DNA of 42,784 nucleotides, from positions 1 to 42,784 of the forward strand of contig JAGQRE010000017.1 of the NCBI GenBank assembly GCA_020425695.1. Direction: 5' to 3'. The notes under the pieces were generated by a model that made no database searches, was not told the DNA's origin, and worked only from the letters and a program-made list of their open reading frames with translations. Below, in pieces: positions 17,799-26,306 of this stretch; positions within the stretch are counted from its first letter, which is position 1, and each line of letters starts with the position of its first letter. The stretch is from Planctomycetota bacterium (GTDB taxonomy: Bacteria; Planctomycetota; UBA8742; UBA2392). The translations under genes and the position numbers were made by a program.

Positions 17799-19286
17799 AT
17801 GGCAGACGCAGAAGGACAAGAACAGGCGCAAGCGGGCGAGGCGCAGGCAGCGGAGGGTTCGCTGCTGGACGATATCATGTCCCAGTCAAAGATGGCGCCC
17901 AGCGACGAAGGCTACGAAGTAGCGAAACTCGGCGTACAGGCCTTCTTGAAGGAAATTCTCGCACCCGACAGCAAGTTCGCCAAGGCAGACAAGGCCGCGG
18001 TGGACCTGATGATCGGTGAAATCGACAGCAAGCTCAGTCAGCAGGTTGACCAGATCCTGCACAACCGCGAAGTCCAGAAGCTGGAAAGCGCATGGCGCGG
18101 GCTGAAGATGCTCGTCGACCGCACCGACTTCCGTGAAAACGTAAAGATCGAGCTTCTGAACATCAGCAAAGATCAGCTGATGGAAGACTTCGAAGATGCA
18201 CCGGAGCTGGTGAAGTCAGGGCTCTACAAGCACGTCTACACGTCTGAGTACGGTACGTTTGGCGGCGAGCCCTACGGCGCAATCATCGGCAACTACGACT
18301 TCGGTCCTGGCCCGCAGGATGTCGCGCTACTCAGCAAAGTCGCGTCGGTCGCGACCATGTCGCATGCGCCGTTTATCGCCGCAGCCGGCCCGAAGTTCTT
18401 CGGTATCGACGACTTCCAGGGTCTGCCGAACCTGAAGGACCTCAAGTCCATCATGGAAGGTCCGCAATACACCAAGTGGCAGAGCTTCCGAGAATCAGAA
18501 GATGCACGCAGCGTCGGTCTGACCTGCCCGCGTTTCCTGCTGCGCCTGCCGTACGGTGCCGACACCAAGCCGGTCAAGGCATTCAACTACGAAGAAACGG
18601 TGCGCGACGACCACGAGAATTACTTGTGGGGCAACACCGCATTCGCCTTCGCCACGCGCTTGACTGAAAGCTTCGCCAAGTATCGCTGGTGCCCGAACAT
18701 CATCGGCCCGCAGTCCGGCGGTGCGGTGGAAGACCTGCCGTTGCACCAGTACGAAGCCATGGGCGAGATCGAAACCAAGATCCCGACGGAAGTGCTGATC
18801 TCTGAACGTCGTGAGTATGAGCTCTCTGAAGAAGGCTTCATCGGGTTGACCATGCGCAAGGGCAGCGACAACGCCTGCTTCTTCAGTGCAAACAGCGCCC
18901 AGAAGCCCAAGAACTTCGGCCAGAGCGCCGAGGGCAAGGAAGCCGAGCTGAACTATCGCCTCGGTACGCAGCTTCCGTACCTGTTCATCGTCAACCGTCT
19001 CGCACACTACATCAAGGTGCTTCAGCGCGAGCAGATCGGCTCATGGAAGGAAAAGGAAGACCTTTCCCGCGAACTCAACAAGTGGATCGGCCAGTACGTC
19101 GCAGACACCGACAACCCGTCTCCCGCCATCCGCAGCCGCTGCCCGCTGAGAAGCGCCAGCATCACGGTTGAAGACGTTGCAGGCGAGGCCGGGTGGTACA
19201 AGGTCGGCATGCAGGTACGCCCGCACTTCAAGTACATGGGCGCGTTTTTCACGCTTGGATTGGTCGGCAAACTCGACAAGAAGTAG
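17799..19286 (+). CDS. tssC: T6SS sheath large subunit TssC (VipB)
   Basis: The core signature L-E-S-A-W-R-G-L-K-M-L-V-D-R-T, the region P-Y-G-A-I-I-G-N-Y-D-F, and the end P-H-F-K-Y-M-G-A-F-F-T-L identify TssC/VipB. Its N-terminal helix region and C-terminus form the sheath handshake and the ClpV-accessible surface. At 495 residues it is full length. The ATG at 17799 follows GGAG (CCGGAGAAATCGAT). The bases following the stop hold a strong hairpin (19342-19379). Confidence 0.97.
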   Translation: MADAEGQEQAQAGEAQAAEGSLLDDIMSQSKMAPSDEGYEVAKLGVQAFLKEILAPDSKFAKADKAAVDLMIGEIDSKLSQQVDQILHNREVQKLESAWRGLKMLVDRTDFRENVKIELLNISKDQLMEDFEDAPELVKSGLYKHVYTSEYGTFGGEPYGAIIGNYDFGPGPQDVALLSKVASVATMSHAPFIAAAGPKFFGIDDFQGLPNLKDLKSIMEGPQYTKWQSFRESEDARSVGLTCPRFLLRLPYGADTKPVKAFNYEETVRDDHENYLWGNTAFAFATRLTESFAKYRWCPNIIGPQSGGAVEDLPLHQYEAMGEIETKIPTEVLISERREYELSEEGFIGLTMRKGSDNACFFSANSAQKPKNFGQSAEGKEAELNYRLGTQLPYLFIVNRLAHYIKVLQREQIGSWKEKEDLSRELNKWIGQYVADTDNPSPAIRSRCPLRSASITVEDVAGEAGWYKVGMQVRPHFKYMGAFFTLGLVGKLDKK

Positions 19287-19610
19287 GCCGCGGAGCCGCG
19301 AGTACAGTCGGCAGGTGGTTCCGCACGGCGGTTGCACACAGGGGAATGAGACAGGGCAGTTTGGGCCCATCTCATTCCCTCGCCGCCTGAGGAGAGGGGC
19401 TACGGCAAGTCAGGGGCGCTGGCAGACATCAGAGAGACCCAAAAGACGTAAGATTCTTTGATAGATTTGATGTTCTAAAGTTTTTTGTTTCATTCTTGTC
19501 GCTTTTTCGAACATGGCGTACTGTTGAAGTGTCGCCGAAAGGGACGAGAGGCCAAGTAAAAACTAAACTAACTGTACGATTTAAGGCAATTCATCACCAG
19601 GAGATCTGAC
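19287..19610 (+). other. tssC-hcp intergenic region: hairpin, then AT-rich hcp leader
   Basis: This 324-base gap contains no credible gene. The first part is GC-rich and holds a strong hairpin at 19342-19379. From about 19440 composition turns sharply AT-rich with T-runs (19481-19486 and 19503-19507), up to the hcp ribosome binding site AGGAG at about 19599. The change suggests a separate hcp promoter with a long leader, but no -35/-10 pair with good spacing could be picked with confidence. Confidence 0.5.
19342..19379 (+). terminator. Strong hairpin after tssC (terminator or 3' stabiliser)
   Basis: A perfect 10-bp stem GGGAATGAGA (19342-19351) / TCTCATTCCC (19370-19379) encloses an inner GGGC/GCCC stem (19354-19357 with 19365-19368). 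It lies 55 bases after the tssC stop. No T-tract follows, so Rho-independent termination is uncertain; it could instead protect the tssBC transcript end. Confidence 0.5.
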
Positions 19611-20096
19611 ATGGCCAGCATGAAAGTTTTTGTGAAGATTGACGGAATGCCAGGCAGCAGCAGCGATGCCAACCACGGTGACTGGTGCGATGTGCGCGGC
19701 TTCAACCACGGCATGGAATATCCGTTTGACATGCGTGAGAACAAGGGTCGTGGCGAGCCTGTCCACGGCGCTTGCTCGATCGTCAAGGAAATCGACAAGG
19801 CATCACCGAAGATCTACGAAGCGCTGGCCAAGAAGAAGAAGGTCAACAAGGTCGAGCTCGAGTTCTGGCGCGACCACCCGACTGAAGGCGGCAGCGAGAA
19901 GTACTTCACCATCGAGCTTGAGGACTGTCGCATTGTCCAGGCTCGCCCGTACATGCCGACCGGCGGCAGCGCCGGCGCCGAAGACGCCATGAGCCATATG
20001 GAAGAGGTTGGTTTCGCCTATCGCAAGATTGGCTGGACGTTCCTCTCCGGTGGTCAGGTCCCGACGACCTTCGACTTCAGCGACCCGGACGCGTAG
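19611..20096 (+). CDS. hcp: T6SS tube protein Hcp (TssD)
   Basis: Hcp forms hexameric rings that stack into the inner tube and is secreted. The 161-residue length and beta-barrel pattern fit: M-K-V-F-V-K-I-D-G at the start, then G-F-N-H-G-M-E-Y-P-F, and the C-terminal Y-R-K-I-G-W-T-F strand. The ATG at 19611 has a textbook AGGAG seven bases upstream (AGGAGATCTGAC). It has its own AT-rich leader and is followed by a perfect GC hairpin, so it is probably expressed as a separate, abundant transcript, as is common for hcp. Confidence 0.96.
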   Translation: MASMKVFVKIDGMPGSSSDANHGDWCDVRGFNHGMEYPFDMRENKGRGEPVHGACSIVKEIDKASPKIYEALAKKKKVNKVELEFWRDHPTEGGSEKYFTIELEDCRIVQARPYMPTGGSAGAEDAMSHMEEVGFAYRKIGWTFLSGGQVPTTFDFSDPDA

Positions 20097-20105
20097 TCAA
20101 CTCGC

Positions 20106-20135
20106 CAAACGGGGCGGCGACCGCCGCCCCGTTTG
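20106..20135 (+). terminator. Perfect GC-rich hairpin after hcp
   Basis: CAAACGGGGCGGCG (20106-20119) is followed two bases later by its exact reverse complement (20122-20135), giving about a 12-bp stem with a short loop, only nine bases after the hcp stop. No T-run follows. It probably blocks 3' exonucleases or attenuates read-through so that hcp transcript exceeds that of tssE onward. Confidence 0.6.
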
Positions 20136-20141
20136 CGCGGG

Positions 20142-20191
20142 GTTTGGGCCCGGGGCTCGGGGATCGTGTAGCGCCCCGAAGCCCCAAGCCC
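20142..20191 (+). repeat. GC-rich inverted repeat between hcp and tssE
   Basis: GGGGCTCGGGG (20152-20162) pairs with CCCCGAAGCCCC (20174-20185) with one bulge, and the outer GGGCCC/AAGCCC blocks extend the stem. The motif GGGCTT next to a GGGG run also occurs in the repeat after tssE, suggesting a small family of intergenic repeats. Confidence 0.5.
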
Positions 20192-20216
20192 GGAGTCCCG
20201 GACCCATGGAGTCACA

Positions 20217-20633
20217 TTGTTCCAGAAACGCACGCTATTCGAGAGGTTGAAGAACCCCGACGGCACGACCGCCCGCACGCTGGAAGAAGACACCAACGCG
20301 CAGCTACGGTCGATCCTTCGAAACCTCATGAGAATCTTGAACGCCCGTGTAGGCCAGGCGCCCGCGCAAATGGACTTCGGCATTCCTTCACCCAGTGAAA
20401 TCGCCCAAGGTTACCCCGAGTCACTGACAGCCATGCAGAAGACGATTCGCAAGTGCATTGAGCGCTATGAGCCAAGACTACGCGACGTCCAGGTCATGCA
20501 GATCGAGAGTGACGACATCAGGCTCGCGGTTCGGTTCCAGGTTACAGCGCGACTGGCAACATCCAAAGAAGGACGACAGATCAGCTTTGACACACTGATG
20601 GACCCGTCAGGACATGTAAATCTGAATGCGTAG
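20217..20633 (+). CDS. tssE: T6SS baseplate subunit TssE (gp25-like)
   Basis: TssE is the gp25/lysozyme-like baseplate wedge subunit that starts sheath assembly. Landmarks: L-F-E-R-L at the N-terminus, L-R-N-L-M-R-I-L-N-A-R, then I-R-K-C-I-E-R-Y-E-P-R-L-R-D-V-Q-V, in which I-x-x-x-I-x-x-Y-E-P-R-L is the gp25 motif. The start is TTG 20217 with GGAG five bases upstream; the nearby ATG at 20206 is in another frame. A weak TTG start suits a protein needed in few copies. It lies between two GC-rich inverted repeats. Confidence 0.93.
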   Translation: MFQKRTLFERLKNPDGTTARTLEEDTNAQLRSILRNLMRILNARVGQAPAQMDFGIPSPSEIAQGYPESLTAMQKTIRKCIERYEPRLRDVQVMQIESDDIRLAVRFQVTARLATSKEGRQISFDTLMDPSGHVNLNA

Positions 20634-20699
20634 GTTTCGGGCTTAGGGCGTTGGGCTTGCAAAAACACAGGCCTCGCACCCCAAACCCAAAGCCCCGAC
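20634..20699 (+). repeat. Imperfect inverted repeat between tssE and tssF
   Basis: The left arm, about 20634-20657 (GGGCTTAGGG and TTGGGC), is an imperfect reverse complement of about 20679-20699 (CCCCAAACCC and AAAGCCCCGAC). It starts at the tssE stop and resembles the repeat before tssE. It leaves only about 20 bases before tssF. Confidence 0.45.
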
Positions 20700-20720
20700 T
20701 CTTGGCACCGACTTGGACCG

Positions 20721-22469
20721 ATGTTCAACAAATACTACCAGGACGAGCTAGTTTTCCTTCGAGACATGGGGCGTGAATTCAGCGCCGCCAATCCCGAGGC
20801 CGCACGCTTCCTGGCAGAGCCGGGCAGCGACCCCGACGTCGAGCGCATGCTTGAGGGCGTGGCTTTCCTGACAGCACGCCTGCGCCAGAAGCTCGACGAT
20901 GAACTACCTGAATTCACGCATTCGCTGACCGAGATGTTCTGGCCGCATTACCTGCGCCCGATCCCAAGCAGCACGATCATCCAGTTCGAGCACGCAAACA
21001 AGGCCACAGCCGAGCTGAAACCCTTGAAATCCGGCATCGAAATCGACTCCGCGCCCGTAGACGGCACGCGCTGCCGGTTTCGAACGGCCTATGACTTCGA
21101 TCTGTTGCCGCTTGAGCTGAATGAAGTTGAGCTGCGGCGCGAGGCACCCGCGCGTCTGCGCTTGAAATTCAGTGGCCCGGAGAAGACGCCGCTTGAAAAA
21201 CTTGGGCTGCAGACCTTGCGCCTGCACTTGTCCGGCGAAGCCACAGTGACTCGTGCGCTCTACGTCGCGTTGATGCGCCACGTACGCCGCGTAGTTATCC
21301 GCAAGGGCAATGGCGCTGACGACCAGCCCAGCTACGAGTTACCACCGTCGGCCATCAAGCCCGTCGGTTTCCGCAACGAGGACAGCCTGTTCGGTGGTCC
21401 CGGCCCAAGCTTTCCCGGTTTCCGCTTGTTGCAGGAGTACTTCACGGCGCCGAACAAGTTCATGTTCATTGATCTTGACCGTCTGGACGGCACTGCAACG
21501 TTTGAAGGCGCAACCGAATTCGTCGTTGATTTCGAATTCAGCCGCCTGCCCGACAACATGCCGCCCGTTAGCAAGGTCAACGTCCAGTTGAACTGCACGC
21601 CGGCGGTGAACCTCTTCAAGCACGATGCCGACCCAGTACGACTGGAGCGTGGACGCACCGAGTACACGGTAAGGCCCTCCGGTGAAAGCCCAAGACACTA
21701 CGAAGTACATTCAATTGATCGCGTCTACGGGCTTGAGATCGGCTCGGCCGCGGAACGTGAATACCATGCCCAGTTCCACCTGAATCGTACCGGCAAGCGT
21801 GACGAGTTGTTCTTTCACGCACGCCGCCGGGTCGCGATTACGGGCAGCGGCAGTGAAATGCAGATCACGTTCCTTGACCCGGAAGATCCGGCGGCTCGAC
21901 CGAATATCGATACGGTCACCGTTGACCTGACATGCACGAACGCGACTCTGCCTTCGCGGCTTGATGTCGGGGACGTGTCCGTGAAAACAGGCAACGCGCC
22001 GATCTTTGCCAGGTACCGCAACATCACGCGTCCATCCCCCACAGTGCCGCCGCCTCTGCAAGGTGACCTGCACTGGCGCCTGATATCGCACCTGTCTCTG
22101 AATTACATGACCATGCTCAGCGTGGACGCACTGCGCAGCCTTATCGGTCTTTACAATTTCCGCGCACGCGTCGACCGCCAGACAGAGCAGGCACACGCCC
22201 GTTTGCTGGAAGGCATCGTTGCAATTCACGGTGAACCGACCTCGATTCTGGTCGAAGGCACACCGGTACGCGGATTGGACGTAGAACTCACAATCGACGA
22301 GGAACTGCTGGGTGGAGAAGGCGAGACCTATCTCTTCGGCTCAGTCCTCAATGAATTCTTCGCGCAGTATGTCTCACTGAATTCGTTCAGCAGACTAACC
22401 CTCAAGGGCGCGAAACGTGGAGAGGTGTTCGAATGGCCGGGACGGATAGGCAAACGAGCCATCCTGTAG
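20721..22469 (+). CDS. tssF: T6SS baseplate subunit TssF
   Basis: The N-terminus Y-Y-Q-D-E-L-V-F-L-R-D-M-G-R-E-F, followed by D-P-D-V-E-R-M-L-E-G-V-A-F-L and F-W-P-H-Y-L-R-P-I-P-S, is characteristic of VasA/ImpG/TssF. Two TssF and one TssG form the wedge on each TssK set. At 582 residues the length is normal. The last 37 bases overlap tssG, so the two are translationally coupled, matching their fixed stoichiometry. Confidence 0.96.
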   Translation: MFNKYYQDELVFLRDMGREFSAANPEAARFLAEPGSDPDVERMLEGVAFLTARLRQKLDDELPEFTHSLTEMFWPHYLRPIPSSTIIQFEHANKATAELKPLKSGIEIDSAPVDGTRCRFRTAYDFDLLPLELNEVELRREAPARLRLKFSGPEKTPLEKLGLQTLRLHLSGEATVTRALYVALMRHVRRVVIRKGNGADDQPSYELPPSAIKPVGFRNEDSLFGGPGPSFPGFRLLQEYFTAPNKFMFIDLDRLDGTATFEGATEFVVDFEFSRLPDNMPPVSKVNVQLNCTPAVNLFKHDADPVRLERGRTEYTVRPSGESPRHYEVHSIDRVYGLEIGSAAEREYHAQFHLNRTGKRDELFFHARRRVAITGSGSEMQITFLDPEDPAARPNIDTVTVDLTCTNATLPSRLDVGDVSVKTGNAPIFARYRNITRPSPTVPPPLQGDLHWRLISHLSLNYMTMLSVDALRSLIGLYNFRARVDRQTEQAHARLLEGIVAIHGEPTSILVEGTPVRGLDVELTIDEELLGGEGETYLFGSVLNEFFAQYVSLNSFSRLTLKGAKRGEVFEWPGRIGKRAIL

Positions 22470-23494
22470 CGCAGCCTGGCGGACGCAAACCCTCCGCCAG
22501 AAAGGACCTGCTCACGAACGGGAGACACTACTCGTTCTATGAAGCAGTGCGCCTGCTGCACGGCTTGCACCGTGACGCGCCAAAGGTCGGCTACCAGGGC
22601 CCAGCCGAGCGCGAGCGCATCCGTTTTCGTCCGTTGCTCAGCATGTCATTTCCGACGGCCGACGTTGACCACGTTGAAGCCCTTGAACTGCCGGACGGCT
22701 CGGACCGATACCGCCTGAACGTCACGTTCATGGGTCTGTACGGCGCGTCGACGCCGCTGCCGAATTTCTACACAGAAGACTTGCTGCGCATGGAGGATGA
22801 CGAAAGCCTCCTTCGTGGCTTTCTGGACTTGTTCCACCATCGCCTCTACAGCCTGCTCTTCCGCGTGTGGGAGAAGTACCGCCACACGGTCCAGTATGAC
22901 GCGAACGCAAGCGATTATTACTCGAAGCGCCTGCTGACACTCGTTGGTGCGTCGCTAGAGATGCTCCCCCACGACGAAGCGACACGTCCGGGGCGCCTGC
23001 TGGCCTACGCCGGATTGCTGACCCAGCAACCGCGCAGCGCCGCCGCACTACAAGCCCTGCTGGCAGATCACTTCCCGGAAGCTCCTGTCGAAATTGACCA
23101 GTGCAAGGGGCGCTGGTGCGAGATCTCAACGCGCGGGCGGAATCGCCTGGGCGAAACCAACTGCACGCTGGGCGCTGACACCACCCTCGGCAGCGCAGTC
23201 TTTGATCGCGCCGGCAACTTCGGCGTCGTTTTAGGCCCCATGGACCATGACGCCTACATGGGCATGCTGCCTGACAGCGACAACCTGGCGCAGTTGCGTG
23301 AACTGGTCGACATGTTCAACAACGACTGCCTTGATTACGAAGTCACGCTGATTTTGCGCGGCCATGAAGTGAAACGCGCTCAGCTTTCGAGCAACCACAC
23401 ACGCCTCGGCTGGTCAAGCTGGCTGGGCGAGTCATCCCCCCGAGATGAGTCAGTCACCTTCAAGTTCAAAGGATGGAAACATGGTCGAGGTTGA
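22433..23494 (+). CDS. tssG: T6SS baseplate subunit TssG
   Basis: VasB/ImpH/TssG family: S-F-Y-E-A-V-R-L-L-H, R-F-R-P-L-L-S-M-S-F-P, F-M-G-L-Y-G-A-S-T-P-L-P and F-L-D-L-F-H-H-R-L near the middle, and the C-terminal R-L-G-W-S-S-W-L-G. ATG 22433 lies inside tssF with GAGAGG upstream. The first 30 residues are polar and not conserved. The 3' end overlaps the chosen start of tssH by 14 bases. Confidence 0.95.
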   Translation: MAGTDRQTSHPVAQPGGRKPSARKDLLTNGRHYSFYEAVRLLHGLHRDAPKVGYQGPAERERIRFRPLLSMSFPTADVDHVEALELPDGSDRYRLNVTFMGLYGASTPLPNFYTEDLLRMEDDESLLRGFLDLFHHRLYSLLFRVWEKYRHTVQYDANASDYYSKRLLTLVGASLEMLPHDEATRPGRLLAYAGLLTQQPRSAAALQALLADHFPEAPVEIDQCKGRWCEISTRGRNRLGETNCTLGADTTLGSAVFDRAGNFGVVLGPMDHDAYMGMLPDSDNLAQLRELVDMFNNDCLDYEVTLILRGHEVKRAQLSSNHTRLGWSSWLGESSPRDESVTFKFKGWKHGRG

Positions 23495-26246
23495 TCTCAA
23501 GCGGCTGGTGGGCCGACTTAACCGCTTCTGCACGCGTGCCCTTGAGGCCGCGGCGGGCAACTGCGTATCGCGCACCAACTATGAGGTCACGGTTGAGCAC
23601 CTGTTTCAGGCGCTGCTCGAGGACCCGAATGCCGACGTCCAACAGGCGTTGCAGAAGTTCGAGATCGACCCGGGTCGCCTGAACAAAGCCCTGACTCGCG
23701 ACCTGGACAACCTGAAGACCGGCAATGCCGGGCGTCCTGTTTTCAGCCCACTGCTGACGACCTGGTTCCAGAACTCGTGGCTGCTGGCAAGTATTGATCA
23801 CGGGCTAGGCGAAGTGCGCAGTGGCAACCTGTTCGAAGCGCTGCTCGCAAACCCCGGGCGTCTGGCATCGGGTGACTATGTTGACATCCTGAGCGAGATC
23901 AACCTGTCGGAGTTGCGCAAGAATTTTGCCGACATCGTCTCCACATCAAGAGAGACGGCCGCCGTCGCAAGCACCGCAGCGGGTGCACCCAGCGGCGCGC
24001 CGGGCGCAGAATCCAGCCGCGACGGCACGGCCTTGCAGCGCTTCTGCCAAAACTTCACCGAGCGCGCCCGCAATGGCGAGCTCGACCCGGTGTTCGGGCG
24101 CGACAATGAAATCCGCCAGATGATCGACATCCTCGCCCGCCGCCGTAAAAACAACCCGATCTGCGTGGGTGAGCCCGGCGTGGGCAAGAGCGCCGTGGTC
24201 GAAGGGCTCGCCATGCGCATCGTCGAAGGCGACGTACCTGAAGTTCTTCAAAACGTGGACATCATCGGGCTCGATGTCGGTCTGCTGCAGGCCGGCGCTA
24301 GCGTAAAGGGTGAGTTCGAGAAGCGGCTCAAGGGTGTGATCGACGAGATCAAGGCCAGCCCGAAACCACTGATTCTGTTCATCGACGAAGCCCACACTCT
24401 GATCGGTGCAGGCGGCGCGGCCGGAACCGGCGACGCCGGGCAATTGCTTAAGCCGGCCCTGGCACGCGGCGAGTTGCGCACGGTCGCGGCCACTACGTGG
24501 TCGGAATACAAAAAGTACTTTGAGAAAGACGCTGCGCTGGCACGCCGCTTCCAACTCGTGAAACTCGACGAGCCCAGCCCGGAGCTAACGGTCACGATGC
24601 TGCGCGGGCTGCGTGCGAACTACGAGAATGCCCATAAAGTGGTGATCCGCGACGAAGCGCTGGTGGCGGCTGCACATCTTGGGTCGCGCTACATCGCCGG
24701 GCGACAGCAGCCCGACAAGGGAATCGACCTGGTCGATACCGCGGCAGCACGAGTAAAGGTCGCGTTCATCAGCAAGCCTGCAGAGTTGCAGGACCTTGAG
24801 CGCAGCATCGAAACCGACAAGCGCACGCTGAACGCACTAAGGCGCGACGCGGACACAGGTGGCAGCTCCGACCCGGAGGCCATGAAGGAAATCGAAGACC
24901 GGATCGAAGCGACAGAGAAGAAGGTCGAAGAGTTCAAAACCCGCTGGCTGGCTGAGCGCGAAGCAGCGCACAAGGTCGTCGCGATTCGTACCAAGATGAA
25001 CGACCTGGCCGATGGCAAGAAGCAAGAGCCCGGAGCGCCAGCGACGGGTAAACCGGCGGACACACCAGAGGCTAAGTCCAAAGAAACCACCAAAGACAAG
25101 GCATCTGACAAGGCACCTGAAGAAGAAGCGCCAAAGTACGACCTTCCGGACGACCCGGGCGCTCTCAAGGAAATGTTCGAGGGCGCACTCGGCGCATTGC
25201 GCGAAATGCAGGGCAAGGACCCGCTCGTGCCTGTTGAAGTTACCAGTGAAGTCGTCGCCAAGGTGGTCGGAGACTGGACCGGCATCCCCGTCGGCAACAT
25301 GGTGAAAGATCAGGCAGCGCAATTGCTGCACATGGAAGAAGAATTGCAGCGCCGCGTGAAAGGCCAGAACCACGTCATGAAGGCTATCGCCACAGGCGTA
25401 CGTGCGAACAAGGCCGGGCTCGGCAGCCCGGAAGCTCCAATGGGCGTGTTCCTGTTCGTCGGCCCCAGCGGCGTCGGCAAAACGGAAACGGCACTGGCCG
25501 TCGCCGATCTGCTGTTCGGCGGCGAGCGTTTCATGACTGCCGTGAACATGTCCGAGTACCAGGAGAAACATTCGGTAAGTCGCCTGATCGGCTCACCTCC
25601 GGGCTACGTTGGCTACGGCGAAGGCGGCCAATTGACGGAGGCCGTGCGCCAGCGTCCCTACAGCGTTGTGTTGCTAGACGAGGTCGAGAAGGCCGACCTT
25701 GAAGTGATGAACCTGTTTTACCAGGTGTTCGATAAGGGCGTCCTGAACGACGGCGAAGGCCGCGAGATCGACTTCAAAAACACCGTCATCTTCCTGACCA
25801 GCAACCTCGCCACAGACATCATCACCGAAGCATGCAGCGACGGCGACCAGCCGGACATGGACGAACTGGTCAGCATGATCCGCCCGCAACTCAGTGCGCA
25901 CTTCAAGCCGGCGTTGCTGGCGCGCATGTCGATCCTGCCGTTCTTCACGATTGATCAGTCAGCGATGAAGATGATCACCGAGCTGAAGCTGAACAAAATC
26001 GTGCGCCAGATGCATGCCACACACCACATGGCCCTGAAGTTCGACCCCAAGGTCACCGAGGCGATTGCCGCCCGCTGCACCGAAGTCGAAACGGGTGCCC
26101 GTAACATTGACCACATCATCCGCGGCACGTTGTTGCCGCAGATGTCGACAGAGCTTCTGCAGAAAATGAGTGAGGGTGACCTGCCACCGACGATGGAAGT
26201 CAGCATCGGCGAATCGGGCGACTTCTCATTCAGTTTCGGCGGCTAG
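23481..26246 (+). CDS. tssH: T6SS sheath-recycling ATPase TssH (ClpV)
   Basis: ClpB/ClpV-type AAA+ unfoldase that disassembles contracted TssB/C sheaths. The N domain begins [10 protein letters not shown], which matches the usual ClpV start, so ATG 23481 (AAGGATGGAAAC upstream) is preferred to the in-frame ATG at 23445. First AAA+ module: Walker A G-E-P-G-V-G-K-S at about 230-237 and Walker B F-I-D-E-A-H near 300. Second: Walker A G-P-S-G-V-G-K-T at about 660-668 and Walker [10 protein letters not shown]. Between them the middle-domain coil is followed by an unusual Lys/Glu/Pro-rich, low-complexity linker (about 513-553). 921 residues. Confidence 0.95.
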   Translation: MVEVDLKRLVGRLNRFCTRALEAAAGNCVSRTNYEVTVEHLFQALLEDPNADVQQALQKFEIDPGRLNKALTRDLDNLKTGNAGRPVFSPLLTTWFQNSWLLASIDHGLGEVRSGNLFEALLANPGRLASGDYVDILSEINLSELRKNFADIVSTSRETAAVASTAAGAPSGAPGAESSRDGTALQRFCQNFTERARNGELDPVFGRDNEIRQMIDILARRRKNNPICVGEPGVGKSAVVEGLAMRIVEGDVPEVLQNVDIIGLDVGLLQAGASVKGEFEKRLKGVIDEIKASPKPLILFIDEAHTLIGAGGAAGTGDAGQLLKPALARGELRTVAATTWSEYKKYFEKDAALARRFQLVKLDEPSPELTVTMLRGLRANYENAHKVVIRDEALVAAAHLGSRYIAGRQQPDKGIDLVDTAAARVKVAFISKPAELQDLERSIETDKRTLNALRRDADTGGSSDPEAMKEIEDRIEATEKKVEEFKTRWLAEREAAHKVVAIRTKMNDLADGKKQEPGAPATGKPADTPEAKSKETTKDKASDKAPEEEAPKYDLPDDPGALKEMFEGALGALREMQGKDPLVPVEVTSEVVAKVVGDWTGIPVGNMVKDQAAQLLHMEEELQRRVKGQNHVMKAIATGVRANKAGLGSPEAPMGVFLFVGPSGVGKTETALAVADLLFGGERFMTAVNMSEYQEKHSVSRLIGSPPGYVGYGEGGQLTEAVRQRPYSVVLLDEVEKADLEVMNLFYQVFDKGVLNDGEGREIDFKNTVIFLTSNLATDIITEACSDGDQPDMDELVSMIRPQLSAHFKPALLARMSILPFFTIDQSAMKMITELKLNKIVRQMHATHHMALKFDPKVTEAIAARCTEVETGARNIDHIIRGTLLPQMSTELLQKMSEGDLPPTMEVSIGESGDFSFSFGG

Positions 26247-26306
26247 TCAGGCAACGGAGCAAGGCGAGACCTGTCGCTCACGACGGGACAACCAGAGGAC
26301 CGAGCC

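Noticed and set aside
19514-19528. Sigma-54 promoter before hcp (TGGCGT-N4-TTGAA)
   Set aside because: The -24 GG is present, but the -12 GC is replaced by GA and other consensus bases are missing; too weak to call.
20206-20208. ATG as the start of tssE
   Set aside because: It is in a different frame from the TssE coding sequence; the TTG at 20217 has GGAG at a proper distance.
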